A DNA stretch of 21,157 bases from Alphaproteobacteria bacterium (GTDB lineage: Bacteria; Pseudomonadota; Alphaproteobacteria; Rhodospirillales; Rhodospirillaceae): assembly GCA_015228695.1 (NCBI GenBank), contig JADGDA010000013.1:1-21157 (forward strand), read 5' to 3'. The notes under the pieces are model-generated. The model saw only the letters and a list, made by a program, of their open reading frames with translations, ran no database searches and was not told where the DNA came from. Made by a program: the position numbers and the translations under genes. Positions 1-8,470 of this stretch are shown piece after piece. Positions within the stretch are counted from its first letter, which is position 1; each line of letters begins with the position of its first letter.

Positions 1-493
1 ACCCCCTCCGCCTCCTCCGCCGAGGCCGAAGCCGGAACCCGAGCCGGAGCCGGAACCCGAGCCCGAACCGGAGCCCGAACCCGAGCCGATGTTCGAGGAG
101 GAGATCGAAGAAGAGATCGAGGAAGAGGTCGAAGAGGAAGAAGAGGACATCCTCGACCTCACCGACGAGATGATGGTGGAGGAGGAGGAAAGCGGGTTCG
201 AACTGGAACCGAGGCCGGAGCCCGAGTTCGATTCGGAGCCGTCCGACGCCCTGATGTCGCCTCCCGCCGCAGCCGTATCGACCAGCGTGCTCTCGGAACT
301 GGCGCGGGCCATCGCCCGTGACCGCAGTCTGGCCGTCGGCCGCGCCGGCGTGACTCTGGAATCGATCGTGCGCGAATTGCTGCGGCCGATGCTCAAGGAA
401 TGGCTTGACGAAAACCTGCCGGGCATGATCGAGCGCATCGTCTCCAGGGAAATGCAGAGGCTGGTCGAGCAGGCGGAAGAGCGGGAATGGTAG
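1..493 (+). CDS. popZ: Polar organising protein PopZ, 3' part (5' end outside window)
   Basis: PopZ self-assembles into a polar matrix that anchors the chromosome-partitioning ParB-parS complex and recruits cell-cycle regulators in Alphaproteobacteria. The reading frame is open from position 2 with no start before it, so the gene begins upstream; the Met codon at 89 is internal. Visible order: a run of alternating Pro-Glu residues (about positions 40-88), a stretch extremely rich in Glu (89-210), a short linker with PRPEPEFDSEPSD, then the conserved C-terminal DUF2497 region with LESIVRELLRPMLKEWLDEN and IERIVSREMQRLVEQ, which in PopZ drives oligomerisation. The Pro/Glu/Asp linker matches the PED domain of PopZ. 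Placement directly upstream of valS is the classic PopZ context. The N-terminal client-binding helix is not in the window. Identification is firm; exact length is unknown. Confidence 0.9.
   Translation, partial: PPPPPPPRPKPEPEPEPEPEPEPEPEPEPMFEEEIEEEIEEEVEEEEEDILDLTDEMMVEEEESGFELEPRPEPEFDSEPSDALMSPPAAAVSTSVLSELARAIARDRSLAVGRAGVTLESIVRELLRPMLKEWLDENLPGMIERIVSREMQRLVEQAEEREW
27..88 (+). repeat. Short hexamer-type repeat coding for a Pro-Glu run in PopZ
   Basis: Imperfect repeats of ccggag / cccgaa units, 6 bp each, encode a run of Pro-Glu dipeptides in the linker of PopZ. Codons alternate (ccg/ccc and gag/gaa), so the tract is not a perfect microsatellite, but its length could still vary by slippage. 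Confidence 0.7.
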
Positions 494-583
494 TCCGGGC
501 GTAGGACTCCCTCCCGCATTCCCCTTCCCCAACAATTCCTCCGGCCGGCGAGGCCGGTTCCGATATTTCCGAAGAGGTGAGCG

Positions 584-3274
584 ATGCTGGACAAGACATA
601 CCAGCCCGCCGAGGCTGAGGCGGCGCATTACCGCCGGTGGGAGGACTCGTCCGCCTTTTCGGCCAATCCGGGCTCGCCGGCCGTCCCCTATACCATCATG
701 ATTCCGCCGCCCAACGTGACCGGCAGCCTGCACATCGGCCACGCCCTGACCTTCACGTTGCAGGACATCCTGATCCGCCACCATCGCATGCTGGGGCGGG
801 ACGCCCTGTGGCAGCCGGGCACCGACCATGCCGGGATCGCGACCCAGATGGTGGTCGAGCGCCAGTTGGAGACCAAGGGCCTCAGCCGTCACGACCTCGG
901 CCGCGAGGCCTTCATCGCCAAGATCTGGGAGTGGAAGCAGGACTCCGGGGGGACCATCACCCGCCAACTCCGCCGCCTCGGCGCCTCGCTCGACTGGACG
1001 CGGGAACGCTTCACCATGGACGAGGGCTTGTCGAAAGCCGTGCGCAAGGTGTTCGTGGACCTGCACCGGAAGGGGCTGATCTACCGCGACAAGCGGCTGG
1101 TGAACTGGGACCCGAAGCTGCACACCGCCATCTCCGACCTGGAGGTGGAGCAGCGCGAGACCAAGGGATCGATGTGGTATTTCAAATACCCCATCGAGGG
1201 CAGGCCGGACGCCTTCATCACCGTCGGGACTACCCGGCCCGAAACCATGTTCGGCGACACCGCCGTGGCCGTTCACCCGGACGACGAGCGTTATCAGGGG
1301 CTGGTCGGACAGCATTGCCTTCTGCCCATCGTCGGCCGCCGGATTCCCATCGTCGCCGACGCCTACGCCGATCCGGAGAAGGGGTCGGGCGCGGTCAAGA
1401 TCACCCCCGCCCACGACTTCAACGACTTCGAGGTCGGCAAGCGCAACGCTCTGCCGATGATCAACGTGCTCGACCGCGATGCCCGTTTGAACGAAAACGC
1501 GCCGTCCGCCTATCGGGGATTGGACCGCTTCGCCGCCCGCGACAAGGCCGTGGCCGAGATGGAGGCTCTCGGTCTTCTGGAGAAGATCGAGGACAACCCG
1601 ATGACGACGCCCTATGGCGACCGCTCCGGGGTGGTGATCGAGCCGTGGCTGACCGACCAGTGGTTCGTGGACGCGGCGACGTTGGCGAAACCCGCGATCC
1701 AGGCGGTGGAGGACGGACGCACCCGGTTCGTTCCCAGGCATTGGGAGAACACCTATTTCGAGTGGATGCGCAACATCCAGCCGTGGTGCGTCTCCCGCCA
1801 GATCTGGTGGGGGCATCAGGTGCCGGCATGGTACGGCCCCGACGGCGCCATCTTCGTCGAGGAGACCGAGGAGGAGGCGCGGGCGGCGGCCCTGACGCAT
1901 TATGGCAAGCCCGAGGTTCTGACCCGCGATCCCGATGTGCTCGACACCTGGTTCTCGTCGGCGCTGTGGCCGTTCTCGACCCTGGGCTGGCCGGACGCGA
2001 CGCCGGAACTCGACCGGTATTACCCGACCGATGTTCTGGTGACCGGTTTCGACATCATCTTTTTCTGGGTGGCCCGGATGATGATGATGGGGCTGCACGT
2101 CATGAACGACGTTCCCTTCCGTACCGTCTATATCCACGCCCTGGTGCGGGACGAGAAGGGGCAGAAGATGTCCAAGTCCAAGGGCAACGTGATCGACCCC
2201 CTGGACCTGATCGACACCTACGGCTGCGACGCCGTGCGCTTTACCCTGGCGGCGCTGGCGGCTCCCGGACGCGACGTCAAGATGAGCGAAAGCCGGGTCG
2301 CGGGGTACCGCAACTTCGCCACCAAGCTATGGAACGCCGCCCGCTTCTGTCAGATGAACGGCTGTCACCCGGTCGCCGGCTTCCAGCCGCGGGGGCTGAC
2401 GCAGACGGTCAACCGCTGGATCGTCGCCAAGACGGCGGAGGCGGCGCGCCGGATCACCGAGGCCATCGCCGCCTATCGCTTCAACGACGCGGCGCAGGTG
2501 GCCTATGCCTTCACCTGGGGCACGTTCTGCGACTGGTATCTGGAATTCGCCAAGCCCATCTTCGCGGGCTCCGACAAGCCCATCTTCGCGGGCTCCGACC
2601 CGACGGCGGCGGCGGAGACACGGGCCACGGCGGCTTGGACGCTCGATCAAATTCTGATCCTTCTGCATCCGATCATGCCGTTCATCACCGAGGAATTGTG
2701 GGAGCAGCTCTCCTCCGAACGGCCCCGATCCCTGATCGGGACCGCTTGGCCGGAGCTTGAGGGACTGGACGACGCCGAGGCCCTGGCGGAAATGGATTGG
2801 GTGGTGACGCTGATCGAGCAGGTGCGTTCCGTGCGCTCAGAGATGAACGTGCCGCCGGGGGCGAAAACCCCCCTGCACATGGTTGGGGGAGGGGTGCGGA
2901 CGGGGGAGTGGCTTTCCCGGCACGACGCCCTCATCCGGCAACTTGGACGTCTTGCGACCGCCGATCCCATCGCTGTGGAAGGCGAGGCCGCGAAGGAGGC
3001 CGCGCGGGGCTCCATTCAATTCGTGCAGGGTGACGCCACCTGCTACCTGGCCGTTGCCGGCCTGATCGACATCGCCCAGGAGAAAGCCCGGCTGGCTAAG
3101 GAAATCAAGCGGCTGGACGCCGAAATTTCCACCGTGGACAAAAAGCTTGGCAATGCGGGTTTCGTTGCCAAGGCTCCGCCGGAAGTGGTGGAGGAACAGC
3201 GGGAACGCCGCGCCGGATACGCGGCCGAGCGGGACAAAACGGCCCAGGCACTGAGCCGCATCGCCGATCTTTAA
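584..3274 (+). CDS. valS: Valine--tRNA ligase
   Basis: Charges tRNA-Val with valine in the cytoplasm; class I synthetase of 896 residues, a normal size for the alphaproteobacterial form. The HIGH signature is at residues 50-53 (within PPNVTGSLHIGHAL) and the KMSKS loop at about 528-532 (GQKMSKSKGNVIDP). Between them lies the CP1 editing insertion, recognisable by GTTRPETMFGDTAVAVHP and GAVKITPAHDFNDFEVG. After KMSKS come the anticodon-binding helices and a C-terminal charged coiled coil (IDIAQEKARLAKEIKRLDAE onward) that contacts tRNA. Start chosen at 584 because GAGGTGA (574-580) sits just upstream. Odd feature: the octapeptide KPIFAGSD occurs twice in tandem at about residues 657-672, encoded by two identical 24-bp copies. 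It follows popZ by 90 bp. Confidence 0.98.
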   Translation: MLDKTYQPAEAEAAHYRRWEDSSAFSANPGSPAVPYTIMIPPPNVTGSLHIGHALTFTLQDILIRHHRMLGRDALWQPGTDHAGIATQMVVERQLETKGLSRHDLGREAFIAKIWEWKQDSGGTITRQLRRLGASLDWTRERFTMDEGLSKAVRKVFVDLHRKGLIYRDKRLVNWDPKLHTAISDLEVEQRETKGSMWYFKYPIEGRPDAFITVGTTRPETMFGDTAVAVHPDDERYQGLVGQHCLLPIVGRRIPIVADAYADPEKGSGAVKITPAHDFNDFEVGKRNALPMINVLDRDARLNENAPSAYRGLDRFAARDKAVAEMEALGLLEKIEDNPMTTPYGDRSGVVIEPWLTDQWFVDAATLAKPAIQAVEDGRTRFVPRHWENTYFEWMRNIQPWCVSRQIWWGHQVPAWYGPDGAIFVEETEEEARAAALTHYGKPEVLTRDPDVLDTWFSSALWPFSTLGWPDATPELDRYYPTDVLVTGFDIIFFWVARMMMMGLHVMNDVPFRTVYIHALVRDEKGQKMSKSKGNVIDPLDLIDTYGCDAVRFTLAALAAPGRDVKMSESRVAGYRNFATKLWNAARFCQMNGCHPVAGFQPRGLTQTVNRWIVAKTAEAARRITEAIAAYRFNDAAQVAYAFTWGTFCDWYLEFAKPIFAGSDKPIFAGSDPTAAAETRATAAWTLDQILILLHPIMPFITEELWEQLSSERPRSLIGTAWPELEGLDDAEALAEMDWVVTLIEQVRSVRSEMNVPPGAKTPLHMVGGGVRTGEWLSRHDALIRQLGRLATADPIAVEGEAAKEAARGSIQFVQGDATCYLAVAGLIDIAQEKARLAKEIKRLDAEISTVDKKLGNAGFVAKAPPEVVEEQRERRAGYAAERDKTAQALSRIADL
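2552..2599 (+). repeat. Perfect 24-bp tandem duplication inside valS
   Basis: Positions 2552-2575 and 2576-2599 are identical, base for base. Each copy encodes KPIFAGSD, in frame, near the start of the anticodon-binding domain of ValRS after CDWYLEFA. The absence of any synonymous change suggests a recent slippage or duplication event. Confidence 0.95.
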
Positions 3275-3295
3275 AGAGAAAAAGGAGCGGGTATC

Positions 3296-3682
3296 ATGTC
3301 GTATTGCTTCACCAAGACCCTCGCGCTGCCGTTCGACAAGGCGATCGAGGTCGTGACCGAGGCTCTGAAAGCCAAGGGTTTCGGCGTTCTGACCACCATC
3401 GACGTCAAGTCGGCGTTCAAGAACAAACTCGACGTGGACTTCCGTCCCTATACGATCCTCGGGGCGTGCAGCCCCCGTCACGCGCACAAGGCCATCGGGC
3501 TCGAAGACAAGATCGGCGCCATGCTGCCCTGTAACGTCGTTTTGCAGCAGAAGGCGGAGGGGCAAGTGGAGGTCTCGGCCATCGACCCGATCGCGTCCAT
3601 GCAGGCCATCCACAATCCCCAACTCGGGGAAGTGGCGACCGAGGTTCAAGGCATGCTGAAGAGCGTGATCGAAAGCCTGTGA
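3296..3682 (+). CDS. DUF302 family protein
   Basis: Small soluble protein of 128 residues with no signal peptide or membrane segment. It matches the DUF302 fold: an N-terminal segment CFTKTLALPFDKAIEVVTEALKAKGFGV that forms a strand and helix, then YTILGACSP (Cys58) and IGAMLPCNVVLQ (Cys79), both typical of the family, and a C-terminal helix. DUF302 proteins are widespread and their biochemical role is not settled. A strong ribosome site AAAGGAG (3281-3287) precedes the ATG, and the gene starts 21 bp after valS, so it may ride on the valS transcript. Its stop codon TGA (3680-3682) directly abuts the stop codon of the convergent dehydratase gene. Family assignment confident, function unknown. 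Confidence 0.85.
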   Translation: MSYCFTKTLALPFDKAIEVVTEALKAKGFGVLTTIDVKSAFKNKLDVDFRPYTILGACSPRHAHKAIGLEDKIGAMLPCNVVLQQKAEGQVEVSAIDPIASMQAIHNPQLGEVATEVQGMLKSVIESL

Positions 3683-5584
3683 TTACCCTCCGTCGCCCTG
3701 GTATTCCGGAACCAGGCGGCGGATGCCGTCCTTGATGGCGTCGATGTCGTGGCCGCGACAGGCCTCGACGCAGTCGTTCATCATGTGGACCAGGGCTTCC
3801 AGGTCGGTGGTGCGCGGCGCGGCGACCAGGATGCCTTCGCGCTCGGTCGGCATGGGCGGCTCGGAGCCGTGGAAGATTTCCTCGAACAGCTTCTCTCCCG
3901 GACGCAGGCCGGTGAAGACGATCTTGACGTCGGTGTCGGGACGCCGGCCGGCGAGGCGGATCATCTGTCGTGCCAGATCGGCGATCAGAACCGGCTCTCC
4001 CATGTCGAGGACGAAGATGCGTCCTTGATACCGGCGTTCCGCCGCCCCCAGCGCGGAGGTCTGCAACACCAGTTCCACGGCTTCCCGCACGGTCATGAAA
4101 TAGCGCTTGATGTCGGGGTGGGTGACGGTCAACGGGCCGCCCGCCGCCAGTTGCTTCTGGAACAGCGGCACCACCGAGCCGGTGGACCCCAGGACGTTGC
4201 CGAAGCGCACGGTGACGAAACGGGTGGTCTTGTCCGGTTCCTCCAGGGCGTCCAGCGCCTGGCAGTATGATTCGGCGATCCGCTTGGTCGCCCCCATGAT
4301 GCTGGTCGGGTTTACCGCCTTGTCGGTGGAGATCAGCACCATGACCATGACCCCGGCGGCGCGGCAGGCGTCGGCGACGACGCGGGTGCCGTGGGCGTTG
4401 GTCAGAATGCCCTCGAACGGATTGGCCTCGACCATCGGCACGTGCTTCAGCGCCGCCGCGTGAAACACCAGCTCGGGCCGATGCCGCGCCATGACCGAGC
4501 CGACGCGCCGGGCGTCGCGCACATCGCCGATGATCGCCGCCCGCGACATCTCCGGGTAACGTCCCGCCAGTTCCATGTCGATGGAATAGAGATTGAACTC
4601 GGAGTTTTCGAACAGGGCCAGGTGCGCCGGGCCGAAATCGGAAATCTGCCGCACCAGTTCCGATCCGATGGTGCCGCCGGCGCCGGTGACCAGGACGCGG
4701 CGGCCCGCGATCAGCGCCCGCATGCCCGCCCGGTCGAGCACGGCCTGGGGACGGCCGAGAAGGTCCTCGATGGCGATGGGACGCACCTCCGCCTCGTCGC
4801 CCAGTCCGGTTTTGAATTCGGTCAGCCGGGGCAGGCGGGCGAGGGTCATGCCCAGTCCGTCCGCTTCCTCCAGCAGCTCCCGGACCACTTGGCCGTCCAT
4901 GTCCTCGCGGGTGACGATCAGCTTTTGCGGGCGTTCGTCGCGCTCGGTCAGTTGCTCCACCACGGCGGGCAGGTCGGCGATGGTGCCCATGACGTTGACG
5001 CCGTGGATGTCCCGCCCGACCCTCGCCTGCCGCTCGCCGACGATGCCGACCACCCGATATTCGGCGTCCGGGTTGCGCAGAAGGGAACGGATGAACATTT
5101 CCGCCCCGTCGCCGGCTCCGGCCAGCAGCACCGGAATCCGGCGGCGGGAATCGCGTTCGATCCTGAGATCGATCCGCCGGTCCTTGAACAGCCGGTACAG
5201 AAAGCGCGGACCGCCCAGAAGCGCCATCAGCACGAACCAGTTGATGACCAGAACCGAGCGCGGCAGCGATTCAAGCCGGGTCATCAGGAACATGAGCGGA
5301 AAGAAGATCAGAATAACCAGGGACACCGCGCGGGTGATGGTGAACAGATCGTTGATGGACGCATAGCGCCAGATTCCCCGGTACATGTTCTGCGACCAGT
5401 ACACCCCCGCCGCGACCAGGGCGAAGAGGGCGGCATCCTGGGCGATGGAACCGGGGCTCATGTACAGGGGGAGCGAGTCCCCCAGCCGCAGATACAGCGA
5501 CAGGACGAACGACACCGCCGCCATGGTCAGATCATGGAGGAACGCGATATGGCCGCGATGGAGTTTCAAGGGCGGGGTCCTCAT
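3683..5584 (-). CDS. Membrane-anchored nucleotide-sugar 4,6-dehydratase (WbpM/CapD/FlaA1-like)
   Basis: 633-residue two-part protein. Residues about 15-125 hold four hydrophobic segments that anchor it in the inner membrane. A first Rossmann-like nucleotide-binding region follows (VLLAGAGDGAE, about 152-162). The catalytic short-chain dehydrogenase domain has its dinucleotide motif GAGGTIG at 301-307, HAAALKHVPMVE at about 375-386, and ISTDKAVNPTSIMGATKR at about 418-435. Here Met430 occupies the place of the usual catalytic Tyr, with Lys434 four residues on: the S-M-K arrangement typical of the large WbpM subfamily. The family converts UDP-GlcNAc to the 4-keto-6-deoxy sugar. It is the last gene of the leftward operon, 7 nt after the membrane glycosyltransferase gene, with a weak Shine-Dalgarno. 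Substrate is inferred from family and neighbours. Confidence 0.92.
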   Translation of the reverse strand: MRTPPLKLHRGHIAFLHDLTMAAVSFVLSLYLRLGDSLPLYMSPGSIAQDAALFALVAAGVYWSQNMYRGIWRYASINDLFTITRAVSLVILIFFPLMFLMTRLESLPRSVLVINWFVLMALLGGPRFLYRLFKDRRIDLRIERDSRRRIPVLLAGAGDGAEMFIRSLLRNPDAEYRVVGIVGERQARVGRDIHGVNVMGTIADLPAVVEQLTERDERPQKLIVTREDMDGQVVRELLEEADGLGMTLARLPRLTEFKTGLGDEAEVRPIAIEDLLGRPQAVLDRAGMRALIAGRRVLVTGAGGTIGSELVRQISDFGPAHLALFENSEFNLYSIDMELAGRYPEMSRAAIIGDVRDARRVGSVMARHRPELVFHAAALKHVPMVEANPFEGILTNAHGTRVVADACRAAGVMVMVLISTDKAVNPTSIMGATKRIAESYCQALDALEEPDKTTRFVTVRFGNVLGSTGSVVPLFQKQLAAGGPLTVTHPDIKRYFMTVREAVELVLQTSALGAAERRYQGRIFVLDMGEPVLIADLARQMIRLAGRRPDTDVKIVFTGLRPGEKLFEEIFHGSEPPMPTEREGILVAAPRTTDLEALVHMMNDCVEACRGHDIDAIKDGIRRLVPEYQGDGG

Positions 5585-5591
5585 GGAAGGA

Positions 5592-7469
5592 TCACTTGTC
5601 GGGAAGATCGGTGGGCAGACGGTAACCGGGATAAGGCCACGACTTGATGACGGTCCAGCGGTCGCCCCGGGCGTCGATCAGGTGGGACGTCCCCTCCGCC
5701 AGGGGAATCGGAAGATAAGGGGTCACGTCCTTGGTCTGGGTATGGACCCAGACGTGGGTGTAGTTTCTGCGGGCCAGCGCGTCGATGACGACCTTGGGAT
5801 CGCCGACCTGGAAGGCGATCAGCCGATCCGTCACCTTGGCTCCGTTGCGCAGCAGATAATTGATCATCAGGCCGTAGAATCCTGTATCCACCGGGTCCAC
5901 CACCATCAACCGGGCATCGGGGGGGAGCAGGGCGTTCATCTCCGTTCCCACGGCGCGGACGTACATCTTGTTCGCGCGGACATCGAACCGGACATGGGTG
6001 GCCAGGGCCGGGGGGGCAATCAGACCGAGCAGGATCACGGCGGTCCCCACCCGCCGTCCGGTTTCGGGCGACAGCCGGGGCTCCACCCGTTGCCGCCACA
6101 GAACCGCGAGTCCGAGAACCGTCACCGCCGTTTCCAAGGGGCCGAGATGCATGTTGTAGCGCCAGAACGACGCCACATGCTCGGCCTCGTAACCGCCGAA
6201 GACCGCGATATAGGCCCAGGCGAGAAACACGTTGTAGCCGACCAGGACCGTCGCGGCGACGACGGCCAGCCGGTCGAACCGGGTCCGGCAGCGCCACAGT
6301 CCCCTGACCGCGAAGACCGCGATGATCAGGATCAGAAGAAAGTGGCCGCCCTTGTTGGCGGCGACGTGGCCCATGCCGCGCAGCACCGTCGGCAACAGAT
6401 CGAACTCCCAGTCGGCAAGGGCCTTGACCACGAACTCGCGTCCGGGAAGGTGGATGCCGACGTAGTGGCGCCACGCCAGATAAACGGCGGCGGCGGGTCC
6501 CAGCATGAGGGGAGCCAGGGACAACGCCGCCGCCTTCGGGACGCGGGAGTCCCGCGCGGCCAGTAGGGCGACGCCCGCCACGACCAGCACCAGCAGCACC
6601 AGGGTCGCCTGTTTCATGCCGATCAGCGCCGCGAGAACGAGGCCCATCTGCCACGACAGCCAGCGGGCCTCGTCCCGTTTCCCCTCGGCCAGCCGGTCGA
6701 GGGCCAGCCACCCCAGGAGGACCGAGGCCGCGACGGCGACCGCGCTGCCGACCTCGGCATAGGCGGTGAACACGACCTTGGGCACGAAGGTCGGCCCCAG
6801 CAACGTGGCTCCCAGCAGCACCAGGGCCGCCTGGGTCCAGCTCGGCCGGGCGTCCGGCCTGTCGAGCCCCAGGGCCATCACCCGCCACAAGGCGAGCGCA
6901 AAGGCCGCCAGGACCAGCGTGTTGAGCATCGACTGGGCCGTTTCGACGAACGTCCCGGCGACCAGACTGGCCAGATAGGTGATCAGCGGCACGCCATAGG
7001 GATAGGCGGGATAGGTGGCTCGGTTCTCGGGCAATCCCTCCCGCGGGAACGAGCCGACGTCGAACAGGTACCGCCCGCTGTGCAGCCAATGGGAAAACTC
7101 GTCCCACTGGGACGGGACCATGGACGCGATGAGCAGCAGCAGAGGGGTCAGAAGGAGCAGAACCCGCCCGGTCCCCGGTGGAAACGGATTTTGTCCGCGC
7201 CGCACATGCCGCGACCAAGCGGCGGAGGCCACGATTCCCAATCCGATCGCGATCATGTGGAAGGGAACCGTGGTCAACGTGCCGGCAAGGGTGAACACGA
7301 CGACGACGACCCCCCATCCGGCGAGAAGATCGAATTCCACCAGCCGCGACCGGCCGGAGACCAGACGGCCGAGACCGATCATCCCCAGGGCCACGACCAC
7401 CAGGGCGGCGTGGCCCTGCACCTGGGCCAGGGTCGGGAGGAGATGGGGCAGAAGGTCGGCATGGGTCAT
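5592..7469 (-). CDS. Multi-pass membrane protein, probable GT-C glycosyltransferase
   Basis: 625 residues, very hydrophobic over the first roughly 480, with about 11-13 predicted membrane segments, then a C-terminal soluble part of about 130-150 residues (from about HVRFDVRANKMYVRAVG). A loop after the fourth hydrophobic segment carries SQWDEFSHWLHSGRYLF (residues 120-136) with Asp123-Glu124, followed by a Tyr/Pro-rich loop YPAYPYGVPLITYL (153-166). Acidic residues in an early extracytoplasmic loop are typical of GT-C enzymes (ArnT, GT39, Rgt type), which use polyprenyl-phosphate sugars. I do not recognise the exact family, and a polymerase or other envelope role is possible. Start at 7469 has AAAGGAA upstream and overlaps the epimerase stop as ATGA (7466-7469). 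A glycan role is supported by its position between epimerase and dehydratase genes. Confidence 0.6.
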   Translation of the reverse strand: MTHADLLPHLLPTLAQVQGHAALVVVALGMIGLGRLVSGRSRLVEFDLLAGWGVVVVVFTLAGTLTTVPFHMIAIGLGIVASAAWSRHVRRGQNPFPPGTGRVLLLLTPLLLLIASMVPSQWDEFSHWLHSGRYLFDVGSFPREGLPENRATYPAYPYGVPLITYLASLVAGTFVETAQSMLNTLVLAAFALALWRVMALGLDRPDARPSWTQAALVLLGATLLGPTFVPKVVFTAYAEVGSAVAVAASVLLGWLALDRLAEGKRDEARWLSWQMGLVLAALIGMKQATLVLLVLVVAGVALLAARDSRVPKAAALSLAPLMLGPAAAVYLAWRHYVGIHLPGREFVVKALADWEFDLLPTVLRGMGHVAANKGGHFLLILIIAVFAVRGLWRCRTRFDRLAVVAATVLVGYNVFLAWAYIAVFGGYEAEHVASFWRYNMHLGPLETAVTVLGLAVLWRQRVEPRLSPETGRRVGTAVILLGLIAPPALATHVRFDVRANKMYVRAVGTEMNALLPPDARLMVVDPVDTGFYGLMINYLLRNGAKVTDRLIAFQVGDPKVVIDALARRNYTHVWVHTQTKDVTPYLPIPLAEGTSHLIDARGDRWTVIKSWPYPGYRLPTDLPDK

Positions 7470-8470
7470 GGATGGGGTTCCTTTTTCGGAGGCCTCTTCC
7501 GGACCTTGGCGTCCCTCAGCAGCTTCTTGTGCCAGAGGACGGTTTCTTTCAGGCCGTGATCGGTGGAGAAATCGGGCTGCCAGTTCAATCTGGCGCGGAT
7601 GCGCCCATCGTCCACGGTCAGGGATTCGGTCAGCCGCGCCACCGCCTCGCTTTTTCCCGTCAGCAGACCGAACAGCCGGAGAATGAATCGCGGCACCGGA
7701 AACAGCCGCGATCGGCGGCCCGCCGCATGATCGATCCGGCGGATCAGCTTTGAGGTGGACAGGCTTTCATCGTCCTTGACCAGAAACGTTTCCCCCGGAG
7801 CATGCGGGTGGGTCAGGCAAACCTCGATGGCGCCGGCCAGATTGCCCACGAAGATCAGGCTGCGCTTGTTGCGGATGCCTCCGAGCGGCAGGGGGAGCCG
7901 GTAGTTCAGAAGGTCGAGGAGGGAGCGGAAATTTCCCTTCACCCCCGGCCCGTAGATCAACGGCGGCCGCAGCACGACCACCTCCATCTTGAACGCGCGC
8001 GCGACCTGCCACAGGGCCATTTCCGCCTCCCATTTGGAGACGGCGTAGGGATCGGCGGGCATCGCCACGTCCAGTTCGGTGAAGGGGCGCAGGTCGGTGG
8101 ACTCGCCGTTGACCTTGATGGTGCTGACGAAGATGAACCGTTTGATTCCGGCCGAAGCCGCCGCCTCGGCGAGGTGGAGGGTGCCCTCGGTGTTGACCGT
8201 CGCATAGGCCGCCGCCGCCGTCTCCGGGTCCTCGCTCATGACATGGGCGCGCGCCGCCAGATGCACGACGACATCGACATTGAACAGGGCATCCATCCAG
8301 TCGGTATCGGGGCCGAGATCGCCGATCAGTCTCGGCCGCGCCACCACCGGGACGGTCTTGGGATTGCGGGCGGCGCCCGACACCGTGTGGCCCTTGTGGG
8401 CCAGATAGTCGCAGACCGCCCGCCCGACGAACCCGTTGGCGCCGGTCACCAGCACGTTTCTGTGGTTCAT
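7466..8470 (-). CDS. NAD-dependent epimerase/reductase, SDR family (WbpV/UDP-QuiNAc reductase-like)
   Basis: 334-residue extended short-chain dehydrogenase. The NAD(P)-binding motif GANGFVG is at residues 10-16, VVHLAARAHV at about 68-77, Ser116/Thr117 in FVSTIKVNG, and the catalytic pair Y142xxxK146 in PYAVSKWEAE. Substrate-side residues include LRPPLIYGPG. Proteins of this type act as 4-epimerases or as 4-reductases that turn the 4-keto product of a WbpM-type dehydratase into UDP-QuiNAc. With both a WbpM-like and a WbpL-like gene in the same operon, the reductase role is the better guess, but sequence alone does not settle it. The frame stays open far upstream, but homology begins at 8470, where GAGGTGGG sits 6 nt before the ATG. 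Both ends overlap the neighbouring genes by 4 nt (ATGA). Confidence 0.85.
   Translation of the reverse strand: MNHRNVLVTGANGFVGRAVCDYLAHKGHTVSGAARNPKTVPVVARPRLIGDLGPDTDWMDALFNVDVVVHLAARAHVMSEDPETAAAAYATVNTEGTLHLAEAAASAGIKRFIFVSTIKVNGESTDLRPFTELDVAMPADPYAVSKWEAEMALWQVARAFKMEVVVLRPPLIYGPGVKGNFRSLLDLLNYRLPLPLGGIRNKRSLIFVGNLAGAIEVCLTHPHAPGETFLVKDDESLSTSKLIRRIDHAAGRRSRLFPVPRFILRLFGLLTGKSEAVARLTESLTVDDGRIRARLNWQPDFSTDHGLKETVLWHKKLLRDAKVRKRPPKKEPHP

Noticed and set aside
1..90. Repeated short units at the window start considered as a CRISPR or other array
   Set aside because: Units are 6 bp, contiguous, in frame and coding for Pro-Glu; no spacers.
541..557. Hairpin CCGGCC-GGCGA-GGCCGG between popZ and valS as a terminator or attenuator
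   Set aside because: Only 6 bp and no T-run; in GC-rich DNA this can arise by chance. No T-box features were seen either.
637..2760. Long open frame on the plus strand inside valS, in another frame
   Set aside because: Its translation is Arg/Gly/Pro-rich and without motifs; valS in the correct frame has all family signatures. High GC makes such shadow frames common.
4391..6566. Two long plus-strand open frames opposite the dehydratase and the membrane protein
   Set aside because: They are antisense to genes with clear motifs, and their translations are His/Arg/Gln-rich with no domain.
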